A DNA stretch of 64,000 bases from Phycomyces blakesleeanus NRRL 1555(-) (GCF_001638985.1 NW_017265144.1:930001-994000), one strand, 5' to 3'; shown: positions 53,205 to 64,000, numbered from the stretch's first letter. Notes: a model not told the origin generated them from the letters alone. Made by a program: numbers and translations.

Positions 53205-53358
53205 AGGCCATGGTACCTTGAGCGAACTCAATGACTAGACGCCAAAGAGTGCAGTGCGTTCAATAAAAAAACCAGAATCTCATATTAAGACAAGCCCTAT
53301 AAATAAGGCGTCTACAATGAGCGAGTTGGAAATGAGCCCGGAAACTCATTGTTAAAGA
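53205..53358 (-). pseudogene. Degenerate 5.8S rRNA fragment
   Basis: On the minus strand TTTAACAATGAGTTTCCGGG (starting about 53357) corresponds to the 5.8S start TTCAACAACGGATCTCTTGG, and TTGAACGCACTGCACTCTTTGG (about 53264-53243) to the conserved 3' part TTGAACGCAtaTTGCgCTCTTTGG. It lies directly upstream of the LSU relic in the correct order, with about 40-60 bp left for ITS2. Confidence 0.72.
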
Positions 53359-53399
53359 CCATGATATACACATCTTGCATGAAAATGTTTACGTATATT

Positions 53400-54345
53400 C
53401 CTTTTGATATATCGTGACCGATAGAATACGAGGTACTCAATGACCACTTCAAGAGTAGAGATATAAAAGAAAATAGAGTATAAGGTTAGTATAATTATTA
53501 TGTCAAAGTGTATGTGCGCGTTTACCTACCTAGCTGTTAACTGCAAAGGGTGTAAAAATACTGAGCTGGTTCTCGGTACACCTCTCCATAAGCATACCTT
53601 TGAATACTATCAAGAAAATAAAGTAATATGAAAGTATAAAGTGAGTATGTTGCTTGAATCAAAGTATGTATATATTGACTTACCACTCAGTGGACCATAC
53701 ATGGTATGAAGGCACCATAAAAAGAATGGTGGTTAACAGCTAAACAGAACTAGAGATTGCAATAGAAAAAAAGAAAACATCAAATTATAGTTAGCGTTTT
53801 GATCGTGTTAAAGTATGTTTGTGTACGCGTTTACTTACCTAGCAAACAGCTACGGAAGGCTTGAAAAGTACTTGTGCTAAAAAGCAATACGGGACTGGAC
53901 ACTGGACACTGTGATAAAATAAAAGAGAACATTGAATCATAGTTAGTGTATTGATCTTGTCAAAGTGTATGAGTGTTTGCTTACCTAGCAGATAACTGCG
54001 TAGGGTTTAAAAAGTACTTGTGCTTAAAAGCAAAACGGAACTAGACACTGGACACTGTAATAAAAAAAGAAAACATCGAATCATAGTTAGTGTGGTGATC
54101 GTGTCAAAGCATGTGTGTGTGTGTATTTACTTACCTGGTACATGAACTTGACGTGAAGGACCTCTCCGTGGCTACAGTGGAATGGACGCTGGGCATAGAA
54201 GACAGAAAAAACATGCACAAGAAAACACTGTGCTGTAGTTAGTATAATGACCGCTTCAAAGTGTGTGTGTGTGTATGTGTGTATATAATACTTTACCTGC
54301 TATTAGACTGGACATCGGTTTTGGAACTTAGCTAGAAACCGCGTC
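53400..54345 (-). repeat. Tandem array of exon-intron-like modules with consensus splice sites
   Basis: Read on the minus strand, at least five modules follow each other. Exon-like blocks lie at (F) ending 54297, (E) 54188-54135, (D) 54054-53985, (C) 53908-53839, (B) 53749-53684 and (A) 53606-53530. C and D are both 70 nt and nearly identical. The introns between them (54296-54189, 54134-54055, 53984-53909, 53838-53750, 53683-53607) start GTAAAG, GTAAGT or GTAAGC, hold a CTAAC or CTAACTATGATT branch-point-like motif, and end in CAG or TAG. The blocks are clearly duplicated from one another (shared CTTTGACA, CACTAACTATGATT, GCTAG|GTAAG). D is closed in all three frames, so it is not a simple protein gene. 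It could be a spliced non-coding RNA, a decayed repeat protein gene, or an old tandem repeat. Confidence 0.6.
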
Positions 54346-54962
54346 TGGGGTGCATTTCCATGATAAATATGAGTATGCGCCTTATACAAATGGAAAGATA
54401 TAGGCTTTTAAAGGCGATTTTCTTACCGTGTCGGAAACCAAGGACCACCAAAAGGAAACCAGGAGGAAGAGGAGGGATAACAGGAAATAGGGAATTGTAT
54501 CGATTTTTATATGAAAAAAAATGGGGATTGCGCAGCACTGAAGGCGTAAACTGCCTATTTTGGGCAAATCAAAACAAATTCATATGAAAAGTATAGGGTT
54601 TCATGTTTTCAGTAAAAGCTCTATGCTTTTTTATATACTACTATCATGAACCCCTTGGAATTGCTTAATAAATGCATTAAATATTACAGTAAATAAGTAC
54701 ATTCGGGTATTACTTTGCTTTAAAGAGCTTTTGTATGCCTTTGGGGAGTTATATTTCTATATGTCTCTAATCACACTACTGATGATCATCCTTTTTGTTA
54801 AAAACCCGCCAAACAAATAAAGAAAACATTCTTAACCTTCAGACCATAATTTGTTTATTTTCACTTCAAAAAGTATCTTGAAAGACATGTAAGTAGAGAA
54901 GTACAATCATTGAGAGAATAATATAATGTATCTATAATACTAATTGATATTTTACCAGCTCT

Positions 54963-54993
54963 AAAAAAAAAAAAAGGGGGGGGGGGGGGGGGT
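54963..54993. repeat. Adjacent poly-A and poly-G runs
   Basis: About thirteen A followed by about eighteen G without interruption. A poly-G tract of this length is very rare in this AT-rich window and could be an assembly or sequencing boundary. Confidence 0.8.
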
Positions 54994-55374
54994 TTACGAG
55001 TTAGGCAATTTTACATATATATGAAATATTTTTTGTCAACTACGAACATAAAGTTTTCTCTTATTTTTGGTCGATTGAAACACTGTTCTTATAGAATATA
55101 TTTGCATGTCTTAGCTAACACAGCGTATTCTTTTTGGAATTATTTTTAAAAGCAAATTTGAATTGTATCTAAGTGGTAGAAAAAGTATAATTAAAAGAAG
55201 TAAGTGATGAAACATGTCTTCTAGGCACTGAAATACGCGTAAATTTTTGTATTGCTTATCACATTGAAATAACATCAAAGTTATTCAAAGCTTTATTTTT
55301 AAAATAATGGTGCAATAAAAAATCTACGGCTACTATCATTCTTCAGAAGCATTTGTGTTTTTTTTTCGCCACTG

Positions 55375-55399
55375 CACACACACACACACACACACACAT
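55375..55399. repeat. (CA)n microsatellite
   Basis: About twelve CA units in non-coding sequence. Confidence 0.85.
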
Positions 55400-56389
55400 C
55401 CTCTTGTACCATGCTCACTGCCCGGATTCAACTAATAATAACAGCTTTTAAAAAAAGTTAGTTGGCTAGTTTCTTTTCTTGTGTGCGGTTCTGTTAAACT
55501 GATACCCTTGAGAGCACAAGTTAGTTGTAAAGTCGTATACATTGTGGCAGTATTGGACCAAAAGATCATTGCTTTTTACACATTACCCTCAAAATTTAGA
55601 GAGATGGCTGCCTGAGAAGTTTTGGTTTATATATAATAAGCCAATACATTTCCCATGTTTATTAATATCAGACCAAGTCTTTTTGCTGAGACAGATGAAT
55701 CTATTTCTATATTTATAGAATGATATATAACTTAATAACCAAAGTTTGTAAAAGTAAGTACAATAATTCGGAGATGCTTTTGGGTAGGGAACTTTTGAAG
55801 AAATTGTATTAGTATAAAGTGCTGCGAACCAAGACAAGTACAAAAAATATGGCTCAGAGATTCTTTTACTATGCTAGAAACATGTGTTATAAAAACAAAA
55901 CAAAATGTTTATACTTTAATAAAGGATAAACGCCAGAAATTACGCTAACTCTCACGAGAAGCTGTGAAAAACTCTTATCAAATCAAAAGTTTCCAGTTAT
56001 ATTACCAACTCAAAATTCGTACTTCGATTATATTAAGAATATCTGTTATAGTTTTGGAACATAAGTCTAGTGAATCAATGAAGAACATAGAAGTCATAGG
56101 GAGGTGTGAAAGGCTGAATTTTAATCAGAGTGTTAGGCAATAGGTAGCAGATTTTCTTCATTTGTTAGTGGAAAGTATAATAAGTGCAATTACAGACTAT
56201 AATATATTCCAAAGACAGTCATGACACATGGTGGAATGGTTGTGTAGTTTAAGTGTCCAATTCTGTGAAAAGAGAATGGATATAAATAGAAAGACAATTT
56301 TTTAAGAGTCTTTTGGAAAGAGCCATTTAACTACTTCGAAGTTCACTGCTATGAACGATACAAGAAACACCGGTATATTAAATCCACCG

Positions 56390-56900
56390 TGTCATCACTT
56401 CTTGGACGCTATTTGATATACTTGCTTACAAGAATATGGAGAATTTTTGGGTCGAGTATCTCCAACTTCTGAATAATCTAAGCCTTGAGACCCTGGATAT
56501 TGTCTATATACCCATCTTTCTTTTGATATTTGGCTTTTAGAGCATACTAGGCGCACTTTATTAGGTTCAGATCCGGACTTTGAGGCGGCCACTAGTCAGA
56601 GCATTTAATTTCCCAATGTTTTTTTTTAATATGCTGTGTAGGAGCCCAGTATGAAAGCTAGTAGAATCTTCTTAGAAAATAAGTCTGGTGCTATGTTTGA
56701 CATTCAACTTTACATAATGAAGGTTGGGACTCTTCGGCACACCGATAACATATGAGTCTTGGCTTATGAATGATATTATCAGAAGCTGTTAATTTCTTTG
56801 AGGACATACTTGACTCTCAAAAATATTTCGTCTCACACTTAAACAAAATCTCGCATAGTCTGTAAAACTGTGTTTTTTTTGGCTCTCCAAGTCAGAGTTT
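56390..56900 (-). pseudogene. Decayed Tc1-type transposase C-terminus (relic D)
   Basis: Minus-strand translation near 56590-56395 gives 'WPPQSPDLNLIKCA', a stop, 'YALKAKYQKKDGYIDNIQGL', a stop, and 'IIQKLEILDPKILHILVSKY'. The Tc1 signature 'SPDLNPIE' has lost its catalytic Glu (now Lys) and the Pro. Its downstream residues differ from the intact element and from relics A and B. The upstream part (to about 56.9 kb) is too decayed to read with confidence. Confidence 0.7.
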
Positions 56901-57701
56901 TGAGCTAGTTACTCTGGTAGTTCCTTACGCTTTATATTGCTGCAAACTGCTGTTCTAAGAATACACATGTGGCTCGAAATATCAATAGGGGTATTATTAG
57001 CTTTATGGAGTCAAAGAATACAACCACACTCAAACTTTAAGAACTTATGTTTAGGGGAGGAACTTTAAGATTTATTATTATTATTATTATTATTTCTTGA
57101 CAACATTTGTAGTTGAGTTTAAGGGAAAGGTGTTATGAAGAGAAATGTAAAGAATTTCATAAAAGAAATATGATATGAGAAATATAATTTATCGCTAATT
57201 CTTTATGTCAGAGTGTATACACATTGGTCACTCTTCAGTCATTTTGTCTTCAAAGACATATAAAATTAGAATTTCTTAAGAATTATTTTCATTTCTCATA
57301 AATCAAATACCAACTTGCTAAAAATCGTTTACCTTTTGTTTTAATCTTTATAATTTAGCACATTATCTGCTATAATTTGAAACTGTATTAATGGACGTAA
57401 TATAAACATAATTTTAAGTTTTTTTGTTGCTTATTTTATTTTATTATATATTATATTAAAATGATAAAAGTTAAATATTACTCCTCAAAGATATATGAGC
57501 AAAAGGTAGCAATTCATTTTAGACATTATTAATAATCTTGCTTTATTTTGCTTTTAATTAGCGAAATATTTCAGTGATACTCAATCGTTGTATTTTGACA
57601 GTATATAAGAATATATATATAAATCATAAATGGAAAAGGATATTTATAGGATGTATTTAATTAAAATATAAATGAATGGTTGGATGATACATGTCTTGAT
57701 A
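56901..57701. other. AT-rich stretch directly behind the Mus7-like stop codon
   Basis: This is where a full-length Mus7/Mms22 gene would continue. I see only AT-rich sequence and a TTA run (57071-57091), no readable continuation. Confidence 0.5.
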
Positions 57702-60700
57702 TTATCCTTGATCGATTCCCAAAAAATTTTGACATCGATACAGAAATGTCTCCCAATACTCAGTGAAATTTGAACAAATTGTTCTTTTTCGGGATGATCT
57801 TGGATGATGCTCGTCAGGTAATTCACAAACACGATTCAAGATATTTCCAACTAGTGTGCAATGTCCAAAGTTTGCTATATATACTGGGTCGTACTGGCCT
57901 TCATGGTTGAATACTTGTATTCTTTGAAGGGTGTATAGCCAATTCCATATATCTTCTCCTTTATCCAAGACCGACATGTCAAAGTCTACACTTTCAGCCT
58001 TAAGATGGTCAATTAAAACCTGACAGAGATATGTTGTGCTTTTTTCTGTTGTTTCTGGTCCGATGTATGTGTTTGAATCCAGTCTAGTTCTCAGTAGATT
58101 AATCAAATATATCCAGGCTTCTGTCACTATTGGTGTGCTAGGACATACAAGTGAGCCTCTGGTAGTGATTTTTGCATATTCGTATCCCAGTGTCATTAGT
58201 AGCCGCAATAAATGATTGATCATTCTGTCGGTGCAGAATCGGTAATCAACTTTCTTCATCACTCTTTCTCTTGTTGGGATTGATAATCTATTCTTCTGAG
58301 ATAAAATGGTCTTGAACTTATTCTTCGAGGCAATATCAGATCCTTTAGAGTCATCTTGGAGAGTCAAATCAACAAGACTATCCAGCAGTTCCAGTGGATC
58401 ATTAAAATCCTCTGAACCTTGCGGATCTAGAGTCTCAAGATATATTAGCCAGTCCAATGTAAACAGAAGGAGAGTAACTAGTTGTTTCCAAACGCCAGAC
58501 TCTAGAATCTCTTGAGCAATCGTGATATCGTCAGCATAAAAATCGTCGCCAGAAAGCTTCATGATACGGACCGAAAGAGCTTCTATATTTTTACGAAAGA
58601 ATTTCGCTGATTTTGTTCGGTCTTCTTCCGTTTTGAGGCTTGGAATCCAATCGGTCAAACAAAAAGTTACGTAGTTGAAAAACTCGGTACATTTTGGCAT
58701 AATATCATCTTCGTTGAATACTCCATCGATATCCCAAGGGCTAGACATGCATTTAAAACAATCCCAGAATAATGTTCTGATAACTGAAAGAGCATCATCA
58801 ATTGTTTGTTTTCCTCCAGTATCTTTGCCAAATGTTGCCGTTGGTATACATGGTAAACACACCGAATTATATGGGCTATCAACATCCATTTCATCGTCAA
58901 CTGGGATACTTTCAAAAAAACGCTTTTTGAGAAAAATCGTATTATCCAAACGAGAATGATTTTCGAGAGGCTCAATGTTGAATTCAATGGAAAGGCGGGT
59001 GTACTGTGGTTCGGGCTCTCTTCGTCTACGATACGGCAGTATATTATTAGTTGGTATCGTTTCTGCTGGCTTTTTGTATGGTATAGTCTTCTTTTTCTGT
59101 CCTGGTTTTTTGCGGCGAACACGTTGAGGCTGACTAACTGACTTGCTGAAAAGATATGCGGACTGGATATCTTTTTCCATTTGGGACGTTGTCGGAAAAG
59201 TGCTCATTCCACTATTGGAACTGTGAGTTGTCAATAAAGGGGATTCATCTTCACTATCTGATAATAGATATAAATCATTTCCCTTTGATGATGACAAAAC
59301 AAATTTGTTTGATCCGTTGTTAGAGCCACTTAGAATATTTGATTTAACCGATTCTTCTGTACTGCTCATATCTTCATCTGAATCCTGTATTGGTATGGGT
59401 TTCTTATGACTTGATTTTGCTTTAGGTATAGTCTTTTGATAAGTTTGGGGTTTCTGACGATACTTTTCGTTCTCAATCTCATTTGAATACACCTTTTGGA
59501 AGGATAGTGGAAGAACGCCGCGAGTAAACTTTTTCTTATTTTGTAAATCATCGATGGTCGGTGCCTTTACACGTTGAGCTGACATATATTGTTCATCAGG
59601 GACAATGAAAGAGTCTTCCGGAGATTTATTTCTTTCTGCCCTGCGAGGTTTCGTTTTGAAAGCTCTGCTAGTGAAAGCTATGTTTTCTTCATCTACCCCA
59701 CACAGTCCTTTTTCCGAATAATCGGTCAAAGAATTTGGTGAAGACTCTCTAGATTCTTGTGAAAATACATCTATCTCATCATCTAAAATACTAAAATGTT
59801 CATTTTCTAGACCGTAAAAAGGCTTATAAATTACCTAAATTTTTACCTCTTAATGCCTTTCGACGATAACTGCGCTTAGTAAATTGATCATAGTCCTCTG
59901 GGAATTCAAAGACATCTTCAACAGAAGCCTCTTCTAGTTCATTATCACTATCTTCAAGAGCTATGTATCTATTCTTCATTCGTCTCGTGCGATTTAATTG
60001 AAGTTGACCAGGGCTACCGTAAATTTCGTCATCTTCCTGGGAGCTCAGCTCAATCGTTTCATCATCTTCACTAATATCAATGATATCGCCATGGGCAATT
60101 ACAGGCACATTTGCAGAAATGCTATATTTGGTTGACGAGGAAAGTGATTGAGAACTTGTGGAAAATAATTGTGTGGTATTTTTAGGCACTGATACGACCG
60201 AGTTTTGCATGAAAGTAGAGGGTCTATTTTTTCTTGAGCCTATGCCTGAATTTTTATTCTTATTTTTCTTCTTTTTTCCTTGGTAAGTGATAAGGGCTCG
60301 AGCGGGTGCTTGAGAAGGCTGTTTAAGCCGGGAATTTGGCAACAAAAGCGTTTGGCTTTCTTCCAAAGATCTTTCAAGCGAGAATTCATCATCTGAAGGT
60401 TGGTGCAAGTATTTTTGTATTTCTTTGGAAGAAGTCCTATGAGGTTCTTCTGGGATACTTAAATCCATGTTGTCTTCTATAGTGTCATCTTCGCTGCACA
60501 AATCATATGGACCCGACTGAATTTCCTCATCTTCTTCCATTCCGTCAACATCGTCAGCACAATTGAAATCTTCATTGCTAGAATCGCTTTCGTAACGAGA
60601 TTCTCTGGTTCGTTGTCTTTTAGGGTTCTGTTCATAGCTTTGTAAGACTCGGCGTTCAGCATCAGCGCTTGGTGCAGTAGCAATAATCTTATCCACAATG

Positions 60701-61129
60701 GAGTTGTATGTAGCGCTGTCTATTGTGTAGGGATGCTTTTGAATGTTACTTCGTTTTCTAAGCGAACGACCACTGCTTGTTGCTTGATTTGTCTCAAACA
60801 CTTCAGGGACAATCGTTTGAGTCGGTAATAACTGCTCAGTTGTTTGAGTTGTTTGGATTGTTGGATTGATAGTAGAACGAATGCGTACATTGTTGAATAC
60901 ATATGTATTATTATGCTCAGTTGGTACCGCCAGATCTTCAAAAAAGTAAGGTGTGAGTGGTTGAGTTATGAATGAATACTGGACATTTGCGGTTTGTATT
61001 ACCGTCAATAGAAACTATAGACCCTATTTCAAATGTTCTCACGAACTCATCAGGATCCATGCTGGCAATCGCATTGATTCGCGACATGTCAAGTGGATAT
61101 TGACTTGATGTATCTTCATGATAAGGCAT
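57702..61129 (-). CDS. Mus7/Mms22-like DNA-repair protein, probably C-terminally truncated
   Basis: Three exons, 61129-61003, 60935-59847 and 59782-57702, give 1098 residues. The N-half is acidic and Ser-rich with 'RSLRKRSNIQKHPYTIDSAT' near residue 110 and 'KFTRGVLPLSF' after the basic 'KRSYRRKALR'; these two motifs (LRxRxxIQxxPY and RGVLPxSW/F) are characteristic of fungal Mus7/Mms22. The C-half is helical ('TLFWDCFKCMSSPWDI', 'FFNYVTFCLTDWIPSL', 'LLLFTLDWLIYLETLD'). Mus7/Mms22 works with the Rtt101 cullin ligase at damaged replication forks. Relatives, as I recall, are 1500-2000 residues, so 500 or more C-terminal residues appear to be missing; the stop lies at the border of the repeat-filled desert. 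It may be a shorter but functional form or a pseudogene. Confidence 0.62.
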
Positions 61130-61552
61130 GATGAGCTACCCATATCAATCGAGTATGCGCCTTTTCTTTTTTGTCTATTATAATTTTTATTTTAATAGAT
61201 AAAAATTAAATATATATATATATATAAAGTTTATTGAGGACTCTTTATTCTTTACCTTCTTTTTTTGGAAATAAAAAAATCGAAGTAACAATCAAATGCA
61301 CGGACGTGAATGATTTCACTGCGCACTCGCGATGGGACGCGTTTTGCCGTTTTAATTCACGTCACGCGATGATGACGTTAAACCTTACCTGACTAGAGAA
61401 AATCACTAATCATATGCATGGTACTCGCCCCCCTCCCCTTCCCCCCTTCTTCAGTCACACAAAGCTCTCGACGACTTCTTTTTTTTTGTCTTTTTTCTAT
61501 TATATTTTTAACATACTACCAAATAAAGAAGGCATTTCTTTTCTTTTGACTT
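61130..61552. promoter_or_regulatory. Divergent promoter region, Mus7-like / Ser-Tyr-rich protein
   Basis: 423 bp between divergent start codons. Includes an AT run (61209-61226) and the inverted pair CACGTCACGCGATGATGACGT region near 61339-61378; TGACGT (61373-61378) resembles a CRE/ATF half site. Use as a promoter is inferred from position. Confidence 0.4.
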
Positions 61553-63417
61553 ATGGATAGGTATTCGCGTGGATACGACGAACGCTATAGAAGCTATTAT
61601 GACCGACCTCGATCGGACACTTATCGACCAGGTGAAAATTATCGATCTGAACGAGATTACAGGGACGGTGGTGGACGCAGTTACTCGCCGAATTCCCATT
61701 ACCATTCATCATCGCGATCGCCTGGGCATGGAGGAATGGGAGGTAGAAGCAGTAGTGGAAATCGAGGGGATTCTTATTCAAAAGACCATCGTTATGGAAA
61801 CTCTGACTCGAGAAGTTATGCGCATTACTCGTCTCGTGGTCCTTCTCCTTCACGGTCGTCTTCCGATTCTCCTCGGCGATCATCCTATGCGTACTATTCA
61901 CACCGTCAATCGAACACATCTGGAACTACTTACCCTTATCCTTCTCGACGCTCGCCGTCAATAGAAAATAACCGCCGAGAATCATATGACCACAGACCAA
62001 CTTATTCTCGCCGATCTCCTTCTACAGAAAGTACACGGAGGGAGTCTTATGACCACCGACAATCTTATTCCACGGGTGCGTCTAATACATCATACCCACC
62101 TTATATGTCAAGCCATTACTACAGAGACAGCCATAGTTCGGGATCACACTATCCTTCATCATATACTCCCTCAAGGAGACACTATACTGGCCACCCTCAT
62201 TCTTCTTTTACTTCGCCTACGTCTCATAACGCTGATGAAGATTCAAGTCTCAGATCAAATAAGAATCCTTCATCCTCTTCAAACACAAACACCCTTCCAT
62301 CACGTTATTTGCCACCAAGTGGAACAGCATCGTCCCACACAACCTCTGCCATGTCTTTACCTTCTACTCAAACCCCAGCACAAACAGCACACCATACTTC
62401 ACAGACTAATACTTCAACAACAGATAATGATACGGCAATACCAACAACTACATCTGTATCTGCGCCAGATCAATCAACTGCGGCCTCAGTGGATGCAGAG
62501 ACCTTAACCGGTCCACCTCCAGCGTCGACATCATCGTCAACATCAACATCAATCTCAACATCAGCAACAGTCGCGACAGCTGTATCAACGACTGCAGCAT
62601 CAGCAGCAGTAGTACCAATTTTATCAGCAGCCACAACACAAGCATCGGCGGTTGTTTCGGCAACCCTAACAACAGCAGTACCTACAACACCTATTGCAAA
62701 CACTGTAGCTGCTACTTCAAATGCGGCTCTTACGAGTAGCAATAGTAATAGCAACACTCCTGCCCCAGCAGCATCAACTCCTTCTAGTTCTGCTTCCGGG
62801 TTAGCCAGTTACTCTTCATATGCATACAGTCACCACAACACAAATAACTCCTCGTCTCAAGGCCAATCATCTCGACATCACTCTAGTGGATCTCATCATT
62901 CCCATTATAGCTTCCATCAATCATATAACCATCACCACACCCCATCAAACTCTTCTTCCACACCTCCTATGCGCCAACGAACAAGCTGGGCGCCTGACCA
63001 AGAGAAAGAGGTAATGTATATACAATATGTGAAATTCAGATGGGATGGGATAGAATGGAATAGACTGTATTTGAGAGTAGGCTATATATATATATACATA
63101 TACATATATATTGTAAATATATATATAAAAAAGGGGAGCATTTACTCAATGAGATCAATATGAACTACATCAAGATGGAACGCTATCATAGTGATCACCG
63201 TAGGTTATGTGATGAAGAGGGCAAGATTATGGCTAGTACTCGCAAGAGCCGGTTTGAACTCGAATTAGCCAACTGGGAAGGTAGCAAGCTAGAGCATCAA
63301 CTGGAATTAGTCCAAAAACAATGGGAAGAAAGTGGAATGGAAGATCTTGTACGTGAACAAGTGGCCTCTCGAAAATCGATTAGTGTAGGCATTTCCCGCT
63401 CCAAGATGTCAATATAA
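61553..63417 (+). CDS. Ser/Tyr/Thr-rich low-complexity protein with C-terminal coiled region
   Basis: Two exons, 61553-63010 and 63154-63417, give 573 residues. The first 190 residues are rich in Arg, Ser, Tyr and Gly ('DRYSRGYDERYRSYYDRPRS', repeats of 'RRSPSxExxRRESYDHR'), resembling RS/RNA-binding low-complexity regions. A Thr/Ser/Ala/Pro-rich middle (200-430) is followed by His/Ser stretches and 'RQRTSWAPDQEKE'. The second exon codes a charged helical tail ('HRRLCDEEGKIMASTRKSRF', 'LELVQKQWEESGMEDLV') that looks conserved and may form a coiled coil. I do not recognise the family; a nuclear RNA- or transcription-related role is a guess from composition. Confidence 0.7.
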
Positions 63418-63479
63418 TTTCACTACATTTAAAAACGCATTTATTGAAGAAGGATGAAAAAAAAAGAAAGTGAAAAAGT

Positions 63480-63512
63480 GAGAGAGAGAGAGAGGGAGAG
63501 AGGGAGAGGGGA
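63480..63512. repeat. (GA)n-rich tract
   Basis: Purine-rich GAGAGA/GGGAGA run in the spacer between the two convergent genes. Confidence 0.7.
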
Positions 63513-63685
63513 GAATAATGGTAATTATGTAAAAAAATTTAATAACCTTATTTTTTGTGTATTGCTTGTGAGATATATTGTGTGTGTTTATATATATTTT
63601 TTTTACAAAAAAAAGAAGAAGAAGAAAAGCATAGTATGTTCACTATTTCTTTTTTCTATTTTTGTGGAGACGATGTTGTATTCTT

Positions 63686-64000
63686 TTACGCATACAGGTC
63701 ATCATCACCATCTTCTTGCCCAAAGCCAGTGTTTGTGTTACTAACGCCATCCATAGCTCGAACCCCATCAGCAGCAGACTGCTGGCTATCTGGGAATTTG
63801 AAAGTACCAAAACCACGAGACTGCTGAAGATTCTGTGCAAACATTTCGTAACGACGGATATCGCCATCGCTTACGGAACGACGAGCATATCTCATGGCCT
63901 CTTCAAAATGCGCACGAGTTATTTCTGCTACGCCTTCAATATCATCTTCGTCCATGATATCATCATTGTTGCCACCAGACTCTATACGAGCCTGACGTTC
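63686..64000 (-). CDS. CDC48: Cdc48/p97/VCP AAA ATPase, C-terminal end (cut by window edge)
   Basis: The last 104 residues plus stop are on the minus strand and run off the right edge without an intron. '[20 protein letters not shown]' followed by '[19 protein letters not shown]' and 'FKFP' is the highly conserved end of the D2 domain of Cdc48, and the protein closes with an acidic tail ending 'DDDLYA', the HbYx-like terminus bound by PUB/PUL cofactors (usually DLYS or DLYN/DLYG). Cdc48 is the ubiquitin-selective segregase of the cytosol and ER. Identification is sure; only the C-terminus is seen. Confidence 0.95.
   Translation of the reverse strand, partial: ERQARIESGGNNDDIMDEDDIEGVAEITRAHFEEAMRYARRSVSDGDIRRYEMFAQNLQQSRGFGTFKFPDSQQSAADGVRAMDGVSNTNTGFGQEDGDDDLYA

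Larger units (their letters stand above)
54346..56390. other. Gene-free AT-rich region
   Basis: Contains an A13-G18 homopolymer junction (54963-54993), a CA microsatellite (55375-55399) and otherwise AT-rich sequence. No gene or rRNA similarity seen; in particular no 18S was found upstream of the 5.8S relic. Confidence 0.5.

Noticed and set aside
52942..53206. Open frames on both strands
   Set aside because: They lie inside the degenerate 28S rRNA relic and are chance frames.
53400..54345. The repeated modules as a protein-coding small-exon gene (effector type)
   Set aside because: Block D (54054-53985) has stops in all three frames and the candidate first block ends in a stop after a few codons, so no continuous product can be made.
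54332..54587. Overlapping open frames on both strands near 54.4 kb
   Set aside because: Neither shows family similarity; they are probably chance frames in a less AT-rich patch at the start of the module array.
57644..57832. Minus-strand frame as an alternative C-terminus of the Mus7-like protein
   Set aside because: It is a shifted reading of the same exon end and continues only 40 codons into AT-rich sequence without family features.
62448..62757. Minus-strand frames of 74 and 95 codons
   Set aside because: Antisense shadows of the Thr/Ser/Ala-rich region of the gene at 61.6-63.4 kb.

Overview
The window is nuclear DNA from a filamentous fungus, most likely an early-diverging one (Mucoromycota, Mucorales-like). 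The reasons are many short introns (mostly 50-120 nt, GTAAGT-type donors), very AT-rich spacers full of AT, TTA and other microsatellites, a gene set mixing typical fungal proteins (Yak1, Jen1-type carboxylate carrier, siderophore transporter, Gag1-clamp protein, Mus7/Mms22-like) with a BRWD/PHIP-type bromodomain-WD protein more familiar from animals, and several Tc1-like elements. The species cannot be fixed from sequence alone.

Layout: AFG2/SPATA5-like AAA ATPase (minus, cut by the left edge); Yak1/DYRK kinase (plus, 2.4-7.0 kb); BRWD/PHIP-like chromatin reader (minus, 8.0-14.1 kb); a spacer with two dead Tc1-type transposases (14.9-17.0 kb); a class-3 lipase (plus, 18.9-21.2 kb); a small type I membrane protein (minus); a Jen1-like carboxylate transporter (minus, 23.4-25.7 kb); an empty AT-rich spacer; a Gag1-like clamp protein (plus, 28.3 kb); a RanBPM/Gid1-like SPRY-LisH-CTLH protein (minus, 28.9-31.4 kb); mitochondrial ribosomal protein uS10m (minus) divergent from an OPT transporter (plus, 32.6-35.3 kb); an apparently intact Tc1 element (35.4-36.8 kb); an LRR protein (minus); ribosomal protein uS9 (plus, 39.0-39.5 kb); a 14-3-3 protein (plus, 40.2-41.5 kb); a siderophore-iron transporter (minus, 42.8-44.9 kb).

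From 45 to 57.7 kb there is no intact gene. This stretch is a graveyard: a decayed LRR gene, two decayed Tc1 transposases, a strongly mutated 5.8S-28S ribosomal DNA fragment on the minus strand, and directly upstream of it an array of repeated exon-intron-like modules with near-consensus splice sites but no open frame. A Mus7/Mms22-like gene (minus) ends abruptly at the edge of this desert. A Ser/Tyr-rich protein (plus) and the C-terminus of Cdc48/p97 (minus, cut by the right edge) close the window.

The genes do not form one pathway. They are ordinary single-copy euchromatic genes separated by AT-rich spacers. Main points of interest: the repeated intron-like modules beside the rDNA relic; two GC-AG introns with the perfect GCAAGT donor; two consecutive 15-nt microexons in the OPT gene; an intact Tc1 element with perfect 55-bp terminal repeats; a consensus iron-regulator (SreA/Fep1-type) site upstream of the siderophore transporter; and the truncated Mus7-like gene.
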